Positions 18,025-26,701 of a DNA stretch of 64,000 nucleotides are shown one piece after another (positions within the stretch are counted from its first letter, which is position 1; each line of letters starts with the position of its first letter). Source of the stretch: Pseudomonas bharatica CSV86 (lineage in GTDB: Bacteria > Pseudomonadota > Gammaproteobacteria > Pseudomonadales > Pseudomonadaceae). The stretch lies in the NCBI RefSeq assembly GCF_000319305.2, contig NZ_AMWJ02000001.1, positions 2,333,001 to 2,397,000 on the forward strand, read 5' to 3'. A model generated the notes under the pieces. It was not told where the DNA came from. It saw only the letters and a list, made by a program, of their open reading frames with translations, and ran no database searches. A program made the position numbers and the translations under genes.

Positions 18025-19246
18025 CCGATCTGCAGAACCAGTCCGTAGCGCTGGATGGGCTGGCGCCTCCCAGGGGCAGCCCCATACTGACGGGCAGGCT
18101 CGTCGCCTTGCTGGCGTGTCTGTCGGCGATCAGCGTGCTGTCTACCAACATCATCCTTCCTGCGTTCCCGGAAATCGGCCAGGAGCTAGGCGTTTCTTCC
18201 CGTGAATTGGGGCTGACCCTCTCCAGTTTCTTCATCACCTTCGCGTTCGCGCAATTGCTGGTGGGGCCGCTGGCGGACCACTACGGGCGCAAGGGATTCG
18301 TGTTGGGAGGGCTGGCCCTGTTCGTGATCGGCACAATGGTCGCAGGCTTTGCCGGCACCCTGGATGTGCTGATTGCCGGGCGTGTCATACAGGCGTTGGG
18401 GGTGTGCGCCGCAGCCGTGCTGGCGCGGGCCATTGCCCGCGATCTGTTCGACGGCGAAACCCTGGGGCGTGCGTTGTCGCTGACGATGATCGCGACTGCC
18501 GCGGCCCCCGGTTTTCACCGTTGCTTGGCAGCCTGTTGACCACCGCCTTGGGATGGCGGGCGATCTTCGTGATGGTCGGGGCAGCCGCCGTCCTGATCGC
18601 CGGGTTCTACGCCCGCGGCCTTGGCGAAACCTTGCCACCTGGGCGCCGCACGGCGCTATCGGCAGCGAGCGTGGTGTCCGCCTATGGCAGGCTGCTCCGT
18701 GATGGCAGGTTCATCCTTCCCGCCGCCTCGGTGAGCTTGTTGATGAGCGGTCTGTTTGCCTCGTTCGCCGCCGCGCCGGCCATCTTGATGAGCGGGATGG
18801 GCCTGTCTTCGTTGCAAGCGGGTCTCTACTTCGCCGCCACCGTTTTCGTCGTCTTCGCTGCCGGCCTGGCGGCCCCGCGACTGGCCCATCGTTTTGGCAG
18901 CCGAACGATCACCACCCTGGGGCTCGCCACGGCGCTGCTGGCCGGGGCCCTGTTGCTTATCGGGCCGAAGAACCCCGGCCTGGGCTGGTACTCGCTCTCG
19001 ATGGTGATTTTTCTCTGGGGCATGGGCCTAGCAAACCCATTGGGCACCGCCATCACCATGAGCCCGTTCGGCAAGGAAGCGGGCCTGGCGTCCGCGTTGC
19101 TCGGCTTCTTGACCATGGGCGCCGCGGCGATCACCACCTGGCTGGGATCGGTACTCGAATACCCGCCGGTGCTGACCCTGGGGGCTATCCAGGCGACGGT
19201 GTGCGCGGTGGCACTGGTGACGTTCTTTTCGAGTAGACGCGGTTAA
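18021..19246 (+). pseudogene. MFS drug transporter (Bcr/CflA subfamily), one-base frameshift
   Basis: The reading frame starts at 18021, overlapping the pump stop. It encodes the N-terminal half of a Bcr/CflA-type drug:proton antiporter (LLVGPLADHYGRKGFVLGG is the MFS motif A). At 18512-18515 (GGTTTTCACC) the frame is lost after TAAAPGF; the second half continues one frame over with SPLLGSLLTTALGWRAIFV to 19246. Restoring one T gives a normal 408-residue, twelve-helix protein. Either this is a very recent pseudogene or a homopolymer miscall. If intact it would add a second efflux pump to the TetR-regulated operon. Confidence 0.85.
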
Positions 19247-19284
19247 CCTCGCAACGCCGAGGTCAAAGGGGGCAAAAGGCCCGG

Positions 19285-19914
19285 TCAGGCACGGCCTGCG
19301 TCCCCGGACCTGAACAGGTGTTCGAAGCCCAGCAGGGTGCTGTCAACGAAGCGCGCGTCAGTGATGTCGGCGGGGAATTGCAACACGCCGTGGATCACCA
19401 GCGAAGCCAGCCCGTGGGTGTACGACCAGCCTGCCAGGGCGGCGCGGCGAACGTCGGCGCTGTCGATGTCCTGGGAGAGGATTTCGGCAATGATGCGCTT
19501 GAGTTCGCCGAAGGCTTCGTCCCGGGCTTCACGGTATTGCACCGGCATTGCGTCGCCGCCCAGCTCCGGCCCGAACATCAACTGATAGAGCGCCGGGTTG
19601 GCGCGGGCGAAGCTGAAATAGGCCAGGCTGGCCTCACGCAGTTTCTGCAGGCCAGCCTGGCCCTGATCGCCCTTGCGCAGCGCCATTCCCAGCTCGCGAA
19701 ACCCCTGGGCTGCCAGATGGGCAATCAGTTCGGCGCGGTTGGCGTAGTGGTAATAGGCGGCCGTCGAGCTCACGCCAACCCGCTCCGATACCGCGCGAAG
19801 CGACAGTTTGGTCGGTCCCACTTCTTCGAGCATTTGTCGCGCGGCGTCGAGAAGCTGCGGCGCGAGGTTGCCTACGTGGTAGGTGTCGCGGGCTCGCTGG
19901 GGAGACTTGGTCAT
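19285..19914 (-). CDS. TetR/AcrR-family regulator
   Basis: The start at 19914 (MTKSPQRARDTYHVGNLAPQ) is chosen from family alignment; an upstream in-frame ATG at 20013 would run through the operator. The 209-residue product has a TetR helix-turn-helix (SLRAVSERVGVSSTAAYYHYANRAELIAHLA) and a C-terminal domain of the WHG/TetR_C_33 style (LAYFSFARANPALYQLMFGPEL). It is divergent from the FAD oxidoreductase gene, and a perfect 27-bp palindrome lies between them. It probably represses both directions. The ligand is unknown. Confidence 0.88.
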   Translation of the reverse strand: MTKSPQRARDTYHVGNLAPQLLDAARQMLEEVGPTKLSLRAVSERVGVSSTAAYYHYANRAELIAHLAAQGFRELGMALRKGDQGQAGLQKLREASLAYFSFARANPALYQLMFGPELGGDAMPVQYREARDEAFGELKRIIAEILSQDIDSADVRRAALAGWSYTHGLASLVIHGVLQFPADITDARFVDSTLLGFEHLFRSGDAGRA

Positions 19915-19975
19915 GTGGAGGAGGCCTTGATCCTGTGGGTTTCGAAGCGCCGTGATCTTAGCACTCGAAAGTATC

Positions 19976-20006
19976 TTGACGATGCTAAGATCAGATCTTA
20001 GCATCG
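19976..20006 (+). promoter_or_regulatory. 27-bp perfect palindromic operator over a sigma70-like promoter
   Basis: Positions 19980-20006 form CGATGCTAAGATC, a central A, and GATCTTAGCATCG, a perfect 13-bp inverted repeat. On the plus strand TTGACG (19976-19981) and TAGCAT (19999-20004) are 17 bases apart, so the palindrome fills the promoter of the 20105 gene. A further half site, GATCTTAGCA, lies at 19954-19963 nearer the TetR gene. The layout predicts tight TetR repression of the oxidoreductase pair and autoregulation. Confidence 0.82.
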
Positions 20007-20104
20007 TTAACATTGCTCCCGTGGTACGCCCATGCCTTCACGCTGCCACCGTCCGGAGCCTTTTTTTGCAATTAAACTAAGCGCTGATAAGTTCGAGGTG
20101 AAGC

Positions 20105-21625
20105 ATGAAGCACTACGACGCCGTGGTGATTGGCGCCGGCAACGCCGGGCTGACCGCCGCGACTGCGCTGCAGCGCGGCGGCAGCCGCACGCTGCTGGTG
20201 GAGCGGCATAATATTCCGGGTGGCTGCGCCACGTCCTTCGTGCGTGGGAACTTCGAGTTCGAGGTGGCGCTGCATCAGTTGAGCGGCCTGGGCACCGAGG
20301 AAAAGCCGTTCGTGATGCGCAGGTTTTTCGAGCAATTGGGGGTGATGGACAAGGTCGAGTTCATCCAGGAGCACGCGTTGTATCGCCTGGTGGTGCCGGG
20401 AGAGCTGGACGTCACCCTGCCGGCCAGTTGGTCGGGCATCCGGCGCCTGCTGCAGTCGATGTACCCGGCCGAAAGCGAGGCCATCGAGCGCTTCATGCTG
20501 GTGTGCGAAAAGGTCACCCTGGAAAGCTTCATGACCCTGCCGCAGGCTTCGCGCGCCAACAGCGAGGCGATGCTCAGGTCGATGTGCCCGTACTACCTGC
20601 AATATGGCTTCCGTCCGGCCCGCGAGGTGCTGGACGAGTTCTTCGCCGACGCCAGGCTGAAGAATATCCTCGCCACCTACTGGCTCTACCTCGGCGTGGC
20701 GCCGAGCATGCTGCCGTTCGCCGACCTGGCCACCATGCTTTACGCCTACGCGGTGTTCAAACCCTGGCATATCAAGGGCGGCTCCCAGGCCATGTCCAGC
20801 GCGTTGGTGGAGTCCTTCCTCGAAGCGGGCGGCGAGGTTCGCTTCAACTGCGGCGTGGAGCAGATCCATACCGCGGACGGGCGCATCCGTGGCGTAAGCC
20901 TGGAAGGCGGCGAACGGATCGCCTGCGATGCGGTGGTCTCCAACGCCAGCCCGTTGATCACCTTCAATGAACTGCTCGACCTGGAGCGCCCGCCGGCGAA
21001 GATCCGCCAGGACTTCAAGTCGCGACGCATGGGCACCTCGGCCTTCGTCATCTACCTGGGCCTGGACTGCACGCCCGGGGAGCTGGGGGTGACCAGCGCC
21101 TCCAGCTTTATCTACGAGACCCTCGACGAGGAGCAGATCCACGCGCGCATGGGCAGCCTGGAGCCGCCGCTGGGCGGCATGCTCACCTGCTACAACCTGG
21201 AAGACCCCAGCGCCGCACCTGCGGGCAAAAGCCAGGTGGTACTGGTTTGCCTGCAGTACGGCGAGGTATGGAAGTCGGTATCCCCGGATCGCTACGCGCA
21301 AACCAAGTATGAGTTCGCCGAAAAGCTGATCGCGGTGATCGAGAAGGTCTACCCCAAGGTGCGCCAGTACATCGAGGAGGTAGAAGTGGCTACGCCGCTG
21401 ACCATGATGCGCTACCTCAACACGCCGGGCGGGGCCATCTATGGTTTCCAGCAGAGTGCCCAGGACTCGGCGCTGCTGCGCGAACGGCTGGATGCGGTGC
21501 CGGGCCTGTACATGGCCGGCGCCTGGACCACCATGGGTGGCTTCCAGCCAACCTACATGGCCGGCGAATCGACCGCCCGCGCCGTACTCAAGCAACTCAA
21601 GGCCAGGAAGTCCGAACATGTCTGA
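20105..21625 (+). CDS. FAD-dependent oxidoreductase, phytoene desaturase/retinol saturase-like
   Basis: The 506-residue protein starts with a Rossmann FAD-binding motif (VVIGAGNAGLTAATALQRGG, residues 8-27) and PGGCATSF. It ends with the CrtI-type FAD signature (PGLYMAGAWTTMGGFQPTYMAGESTA). This amino-oxidase-like superfamily includes carotenoid desaturases and retinol saturases; no carotenoid synthesis genes are near. The gene overlaps the iron-sulfur reductase gene by 8 bases, suggesting a two-component redox system. GAGGTG precedes the ATG. Substrate and physiological role are unknown; control by a TetR repressor suggests a lipophilic inducer. Confidence 0.85.
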   Translation: MKHYDAVVIGAGNAGLTAATALQRGGSRTLLVERHNIPGGCATSFVRGNFEFEVALHQLSGLGTEEKPFVMRRFFEQLGVMDKVEFIQEHALYRLVVPGELDVTLPASWSGIRRLLQSMYPAESEAIERFMLVCEKVTLESFMTLPQASRANSEAMLRSMCPYYLQYGFRPAREVLDEFFADARLKNILATYWLYLGVAPSMLPFADLATMLYAYAVFKPWHIKGGSQAMSSALVESFLEAGGEVRFNCGVEQIHTADGRIRGVSLEGGERIACDAVVSNASPLITFNELLDLERPPAKIRQDFKSRRMGTSAFVIYLGLDCTPGELGVTSASSFIYETLDEEQIHARMGSLEPPLGGMLTCYNLEDPSAAPAGKSQVVLVCLQYGEVWKSVSPDRYAQTKYEFAEKLIAVIEKVYPKVRQYIEEVEVATPLTMMRYLNTPGGAIYGFQQSAQDSALLRERLDAVPGLYMAGAWTTMGGFQPTYMAGESTARAVLKQLKARKSEHV

Positions 21626-22781
21626 ACAGAATGCGTTGAACCTGATCGCCGGTTACCCGGAGGCGGCCGCGGCCAAGCTGGCGCTGGAGCAGAACGGCAG
21701 CGATTTCCAGGAGGTGCGCGGCGAGGTCGGCAGCACCGTGGTGCAACTGCATCCCAAGCGCCTGGCGCTACGGGTCGCCACGATCATCGAGGATACGCCA
21801 AGCACCAGGACCCTGCGTCTGGTGGCGGCCGATGGCCAGGCGCTGCCGCCCTTCCAGGCCGGCCAGTACATCAACCTGTTCGTCGAAATCGACGGTGTGC
21901 ACACGGCCCGGCCCTACGCCATATCCTCGTCGCCGGTGCAGCGCATGCACTACGACCTGACCGTCAAGCGCGCCCGGGGCGGCTTCGTTTCCCACTACCT
22001 GCTCGATCACGTGGAGGTGGGGCAGGGCTTCAGCAGTTCCGGGCCGATGGGCACTTTTCATCACAATCCACTGTTTCATGGCGACGACCTGGTGTTCCTG
22101 GCCGGTGGCTCCGGCGCGGCGCCGGCGCGCAGCATCCTCCTGAATATTTTCGATCGCGGGCTGCCGCAGCGCCTGCACATGATCTACCTGAACAGCCATG
22201 TGGATGACGTGATCTTCGCCGATGAGCTACGCGAGCTGGCCCGGCGTCACGAGCATTTCACCCTCAGCGAAGTAATCTCGCGGCCTCCCGCCGGCTACGC
22301 CGGCCGCAGCGGCCGTCTGAACCGGAGCATGCTCCAGGAACTGCTGGGCGAGATCGGCAACCGGATGTTCTACATCTGCGGCCCGACCTCGTTCAACGAC
22401 AGTTGCATCAGCCTGCTGGGCGAGCTGGGCGTGGCCCGCAGGCGCATTCGCGTCGAGGCCAACGGTGCGCCCAAGGCGCCGGACGAGCAGCATGGCTGGC
22501 CGGAAGGCGTGAGCCTGGACGACGAGGTGCAGATCACCGTGCAGGGCAGGGGCAGGTTCCGCAGCAAGGTCGGCGAGCCGCTGCTCAACGCCCTGGAGCG
22601 CAATGGCTACTTTGCCGAGAACGCTTGCCGCTCCGGCGAGTGCAGCCTGTGCCGGGTCAAGCTGGTGGCGGGCAGCGTGTTCAATCCCCAGGAGGCGCGC
22701 CTGCGCACGTCCGACCGCGATTTCGGCTGGATTTATTCCTGCGTGGCCTTTCCCACGGGCGATATCGAAGTGCTGTTGTGA
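21618..22781 (+). CDS. Iron-sulfur flavoprotein reductase (FNR-like plus 2Fe-2S ferredoxin domain)
   Basis: The start at 21618 (MSEQNALNLIAGYPEA) overlaps the end of the oxidoreductase gene by 8 bases. The 387-residue product has a short N-terminal extension, an FAD-binding barrel (RPYAISSSPVQR), an NAD(P)-binding domain (LAGGSGAAPARSI; YICGPTSF) and a C-terminal plant-type 2Fe-2S domain (CRSGECSLC with a later Cys in IYSC). It would pass electrons from NAD(P)H through flavin to the cluster and then to a partner, most simply the FAD oxidoreductase encoded upstream. That pairing is inference from the overlap. Confidence 0.88.
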   Translation: MSEQNALNLIAGYPEAAAAKLALEQNGSDFQEVRGEVGSTVVQLHPKRLALRVATIIEDTPSTRTLRLVAADGQALPPFQAGQYINLFVEIDGVHTARPYAISSSPVQRMHYDLTVKRARGGFVSHYLLDHVEVGQGFSSSGPMGTFHHNPLFHGDDLVFLAGGSGAAPARSILLNIFDRGLPQRLHMIYLNSHVDDVIFADELRELARRHEHFTLSEVISRPPAGYAGRSGRLNRSMLQELLGEIGNRMFYICGPTSFNDSCISLLGELGVARRRIRVEANGAPKAPDEQHGWPEGVSLDDEVQITVQGRGRFRSKVGEPLLNALERNGYFAENACRSGECSLCRVKLVAGSVFNPQEARLRTSDRDFGWIYSCVAFPTGDIEVLL

Positions 22782-22849
22782 GTCGCCGCGTTGCGCTGGC
22801 AGCCCGATTGGCTAGGCTCTGTCTGGATACCCGATTGGAGGATGCACGC

Positions 22850-23275
22850 ATGGGAACCAGATTGAATCTCGCCGTAGCGCTGTCGCTGGTAATGGGGATA
22901 AACCCGATGCTGCTGGCAGACCCCGGAAAAGGAAAAGGTCACGACAAGGGTGGTCAACACGGCAACCAGGGGCATCAAGGCAACGGCAGCGACTGGCACG
23001 GAGGGCCTGCCATCGACCTGGGCGGAGTGCGGGTCATACTTAACGACAATCGTGCCTACTGGAACCCGGGCTCCGCGCTACCGCCAGGGATCCAGAAAAA
23101 CCTGGCACGCGGCAAGCCGCTCCCGCCCGGCATCGCCAGGAAGCTGGACGGCAGGCTGGTGGGGCGACTTCCTCACTATGAGGGCTATGAGTGGCAGCAG
23201 GCTGGCACCGACCTGTTGCTGGTGGCCATCGCCTCGGGTGTCATCTACGAGGTGCTGCATAACGTGCTGGATTGA
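22850..23275 (+). CDS. CigR/RcnB-like small exported protein
   Basis: The ATG at 22850 gives a 141-residue protein with a signal peptide (LAVALSLVMGINPMLLA), a low-complexity Gly/His/Lys segment (GKGKGHDKGGQHG), a conserved ALPPGIQKNLARGKPLPPGI motif and a C-terminal hydrophobic helix (DLLLVAIASGVIYEVLHNVL). This matches the anti-virulence regulator CigR/RcnB-like family common in Pseudomonas, whose role there is not well defined. It is 68 bases after the reductase gene and may be cotranscribed. GGAG lies upstream. Confidence 0.8.
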   Translation: MGTRLNLAVALSLVMGINPMLLADPGKGKGHDKGGQHGNQGHQGNGSDWHGGPAIDLGGVRVILNDNRAYWNPGSALPPGIQKNLARGKPLPPGIARKLDGRLVGRLPHYEGYEWQQAGTDLLLVAIASGVIYEVLHNVLD

Positions 23276-23343
23276 GGTCGCCAGCTCTGCCGGGGAAAAG
23301 TGGCGCACCCGTCGCCCAGGCTGCAGCGGGTGACGAGGTGCGA

Positions 23344-24474
23344 TCACTTGGCGGGAGAAGGCAAAATCACCGCGAAAAGGGTGCCGTCCTGTTCGGTCGA
23401 TTCCACTTCGATCCTGCCGCCGTGCCCTGCGACGATCTCCGCCGCGATGAACAGCCCCAGGCCGAGCCCCGCCGCAGAGCCCCGCTCACCGGCCGAATAG
23501 CTTGAATATCGACCTTCCGGTTTGAAGATATAGGGCATCACCTCGGGTGCAATAGGCTCTCCCTCGTTATGAATGCTGACCCGCGCAACGCCCTGTGCCT
23601 CGGCTATGGTGACCTTGATCGGGGCGGTGGAGTCGCCATGCCGAAGGGCGTTGCCAATCAGGTTGGTGAACACCTGGGAGAGGCGCTCCGGATCGAACCG
23701 GCCGGTTATATGGGCCTGCTCATCGAGAACGATGCTGGCATGCGGAGATCCGGTGCGTAGCTCGGCAATCGCAGCGCGGCAGATCGGGTTCAACTCTGCG
23801 CTCTGCAGGTCCACTGGAATACCGCTACCCAGGTTGCAGCGAGCCAGATCCAGCAGGTCCCTGATCAAGGCGTCTGCGCGGCGCGCGCTGACACAGACCT
23901 GCGCCGCCAGATCCATGCCTTTCTCATCCAGCCCCTGTTGCCGCTGGATCAACTCGCCAGCCATGAGGATCGCGCCCAACGGGGAGCGCAGATCATGGCC
24001 TAGCACTGCCAGCACCGTTTTCCGGGTTGATTCGACGGCCGCTCCATAGGCCGCGATCGACTCTGCCAGCGCCTGGTCGATTGCCTCGTTGAACCTGATC
24101 ATGTCCTGGACCCGATGCGGGTCTGCGAACGTCTCCTGCTCCAGCCAGAGCGCCAATACGCTTGCGCGCAACGCCCTGTATTCGGACACCAGCTGATCCA
24201 TGGAAAACCCGGCTATCAAGCGCGCGACTGCGTGGGTCTGCGCGGCGGTATCGCTTGAACTCGTAGGGCCTCTTCCCTGGGCCTTCTCGGCTTGCTGGTG
24301 CCTGGTTTGTGCGGTTCGCATATCGGCGACCACCGTGTGCAGCATCATTTCGGCATGATCTCGCAAGCCGATCGAGTCCAGCTTCGGCAGCTCTGTTTCA
24401 ACCGAGCGAGCGTAGTTCTCCCACGCCTGGAGAATCATCTCCATGTCGTTTTCGATGAAATCAAACAATCTCAT
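23344..24474 (-). CDS. Sensor histidine kinase with RsbRD-type N-terminal domain
   Basis: The start at 24474 (MRLFDFIENDMEMILQAWENYARSVE) fits the RsbRD_N sensor domain; in-frame ATGs further upstream add unconserved sequence. The 376-residue protein has a helical globin-like sensor (about 1-150), the HisKA phosphoacceptor box GHDLRSPLGAILMAGELI, and an HATPase domain with the N box (LIGNALRHG) and the G boxes GLGLGLFIAAEIV. No transmembrane helix is seen, so it is probably cytoplasmic. No response regulator lies next to it, so it is an orphan kinase. The signal sensed is unknown. Confidence 0.87.
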   Translation of the reverse strand: MRLFDFIENDMEMILQAWENYARSVETELPKLDSIGLRDHAEMMLHTVVADMRTAQTRHQQAEKAQGRGPTSSSDTAAQTHAVARLIAGFSMDQLVSEYRALRASVLALWLEQETFADPHRVQDMIRFNEAIDQALAESIAAYGAAVESTRKTVLAVLGHDLRSPLGAILMAGELIQRQQGLDEKGMDLAAQVCVSARRADALIRDLLDLARCNLGSGIPVDLQSAELNPICRAAIAELRTGSPHASIVLDEQAHITGRFDPERLSQVFTNLIGNALRHGDSTAPIKVTIAEAQGVARVSIHNEGEPIAPEVMPYIFKPEGRYSSYSAGERGSAAGLGLGLFIAAEIVAGHGGRIEVESTEQDGTLFAVILPSPAK

Positions 24475-24689
24475 GGAAGGGCGACCCCTGTTCTTGAGAA
24501 AGGCGCCCGAAAAGCCTAGCCCACATGTCATTGGATCACCACGCCCGTTTGAGCATCGGGCAACGTCGCACACGGTGCCGACAGTGTTCGCCCGGAGCAT
24601 GATGGTCATCCTTCAAACCGCCTACCCTGCCACCCCGGCAAGGCGTAATCCTTGAAAACCAACCACCCGATCCCATGGGAGCACCGTAC

Positions 24690-25637
24690 ATGCGCGTCGA
24701 CTTCAGACCCGCTCAAGCCTCGGACGCGCACGACATTGCGCGCTTCTTTCAACTGACATCGGAAGGCATGGCCGATTACATATGGAGCAAGCTTGCCGCG
24801 CCTGGAGAAGCCTTGCTGGATGTCGGTGCGTCTCGCTATGCCAGGGAGCAGGGCGACTTTTCCTACAAGAACTGCCTGATGGCCACTTTCGAAGGGCGTG
24901 TCATCGGCATGATGCATAGCTATGCCTTGCGCGAGATCCCAGACAGGTCGGTCGAGACAGACCCGGTCCTCGCCCCTTATTCCGACATGGAAATACCCGG
25001 CACCTTGTATATATCCAGCCTGGCCCTGGATGAGGCCTGGCGCAGCCAGGGGCTGGGCGTCCAGTTTCTTCGCCACGCCCAGCAACGCGCCGAGGACGCT
25101 GGCCTGGATGGGCTATGCCTGATCGATTATGCAGAAAACCACGGTGCGCGCCGCTTCTACGAGCGTCACGGGTTCCGGATTGTCAAAACCTGCCAGATCG
25201 TTCCGCACCCGATGCTGGGCGTAACCGGTGAAGCCTATTTGATGTATCGCCCTAACCACGAAGCTCGAGGAAAAACCATGGACAAAACACTAACCGTGTT
25301 CCGCGATCTGGAAATCCAACCGGTGCGCGACCTTCCCTTTTTTGAAGAGGTCGTTGAAGGCACCCCTCATACATTGACGTCCAAGTACTATCACGATGAA
25401 CAGCACGGTCGCATTTCCGGAGAATGGCAAGCCAGTACCGGAGCGTGGCGCATCGACTATAAGGTCTGGGAGTTCTGCCATGTCCTGAGTGGATGCTGTG
25501 TCATCGAACTCGAGGGTTGTGCCCCCGTCACACTGGCCGCCGGCGACACCTTCATTATCGAACCGGGCGCCAAGGGCAAATGGACCGTGCTGGAAGACAT
25601 GAAAAAGAATTTCGTGATCCTCTTGCCCGCGAACTAG
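24690..25637 (+). CDS. GNAT acetyltransferase fused to a cupin domain
   Basis: The start at 24690 (MRVDFRPAQASDAHDIARFF) has GGGAG 8 bases upstream; an in-frame ATG at 24675 overlaps that site. Residues 1 to about 195 are a GNAT N-acetyltransferase (LYISSLALDEAWRSQGLGVQ is the acetyl-CoA loop region; NHGARRFYERHGF). Residues about 197-315 are a cupin_3-type barrel (VLSGCCVIELEG, LAAGDTFIIEPGAKGKW). Between them a ribosome site (GAGGAAAAACC) and ATG at 25278 remain, as if two adjacent genes had merged by loss of a stop codon. The cupin could still be made alone from 25278. Substrates are unknown. Confidence 0.85.
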   Translation: MRVDFRPAQASDAHDIARFFQLTSEGMADYIWSKLAAPGEALLDVGASRYAREQGDFSYKNCLMATFEGRVIGMMHSYALREIPDRSVETDPVLAPYSDMEIPGTLYISSLALDEAWRSQGLGVQFLRHAQQRAEDAGLDGLCLIDYAENHGARRFYERHGFRIVKTCQIVPHPMLGVTGEAYLMYRPNHEARGKTMDKTLTVFRDLEIQPVRDLPFFEEVVEGTPHTLTSKYYHDEQHGRISGEWQASTGAWRIDYKVWEFCHVLSGCCVIELEGCAPVTLAAGDTFIIEPGAKGKWTVLEDMKKNFVILLPAN

Positions 25638-25705
25638 ATCGAGCGCTGAGCAGGAGCGCTTTGCCTGCTTGCCCGATAGCAGCGCTCGATGCTCTTGCGC
25701 AGGCT

Positions 25706-26608
25706 TCATGCCTGGAACAACCCACGAACGACCTCTCTCAGCCAGCGGTTCCCGGTGTCCTGGTGGTAGCGGGCGTGCCAGTGCTGCTTGACCGTGAACC
25801 CCTCCACTTCGAACGGGCAGTCATGCACCCGCAGCCCATGCATGTCGGCCAGGGTCTGCCCGATATGCCGCGGCAAGGTGGCCAGCAGGTCGGCCGTCCC
25901 GATGATCATCCCCAGCCCGAGAAACCCCGGTAGCTCGAGCATGATCCGCCGCTCGATGCCAGCCCGTGCCAGCCCTGCCTCCAGCAGCTTCTGCCCGGTG
26001 CCGGAACTGACCTGCACATGCCCCTCGGCGCGGTAGCGCGCCAGGCTCATGCCCTTGCGCAGGCGTGGGTGTTGCGGATTGCTCAGGCACACCCAGTCCT
26101 GCTCGAACAGCACCTGCTGGTACATCCCTCCACCCAGCGAAGGCACGAAGCCGATGGCCAGGTCCGCCTCGCCGGATTCCAGCGCGCTTTCGGTGTTGCC
26201 GTCGATCCGCGCCGCCTCCAGGCGGATGCCCGGCGCATGGCTGCGCAGGTGGTTGAGGAGACTTGGCAGCAGGGTGATGTGGCTGGCGTCACTGACACAC
26301 AGGCGAAAGCGCCGCTGCGCGCTGGCCGGAATGAACTGCGGCTCCCAGGTGGTCAGCCGGCGCATGGATTCGAGCACTTCGCGGCACGGCCCGATCAACT
26401 GGTCGGCCCGTGGGGTAGGGGCCATGCCACCCGGAGTACGCACGAACAACGGGTCGTTCAACTGCTCGCGCAGGCGTGCCAGCCAGATGCTGATGGTCGG
26501 CTGGCTCTGCCCGAGCTGCTCGGCAGCGCGGGTCACGCTGCGGCATTGGTACAGCACTTCGAACAACTGCAGCAGCTTGGGGTCCGGCAGGGGCGCCAGT
26601 GTTGTCAT
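25706..26608 (-). CDS. LysR-family transcriptional regulator
   Basis: The ATG at 26608 begins MTTLAPLPDPKLLQLFEVLY; the 300-residue product has a LysR helix-turn-helix (SVTRAAEQLGQSQPTISIWLARLREQ) and a periplasmic-binding-protein-like effector domain. It is divergent from the five-gene operon starting at 26702 and probably controls it. A 16-bp palindrome CCAATA-GCGG-TATTGG lies 12 bases upstream of its own start. The effector is presumably the substrate or an intermediate of that operon. Confidence 0.92.
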   Translation of the reverse strand: MTTLAPLPDPKLLQLFEVLYQCRSVTRAAEQLGQSQPTISIWLARLREQLNDPLFVRTPGGMAPTPRADQLIGPCREVLESMRRLTTWEPQFIPASAQRRFRLCVSDASHITLLPSLLNHLRSHAPGIRLEAARIDGNTESALESGEADLAIGFVPSLGGGMYQQVLFEQDWVCLSNPQHPRLRKGMSLARYRAEGHVQVSSGTGQKLLEAGLARAGIERRIMLELPGFLGLGMIIGTADLLATLPRHIGQTLADMHGLRVHDCPFEVEGFTVKQHWHARYHQDTGNRWLREVVRGLFQA

Positions 26609-26619
26609 TATTGAAAATC

Positions 26620-26635
26620 CCAATAGCGGTATTGG
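26620..26635. promoter_or_regulatory. Candidate LysR operator between divergent genes
   Basis: The 93-base gap between the LysR start and the operon start holds the perfect palindrome CCAATAGCGGTATTGG. Its position next to the LysR start and its size fit a LysR recognition site used for autoregulation and divergent activation. Confidence 0.6.
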
Positions 26636-26701
26636 CGCCATTGTATAGCTCAAATAACCATCGCTGCATAAGGTAGTCGCAAACCACAGGAGGTCTGCGA
26701 T

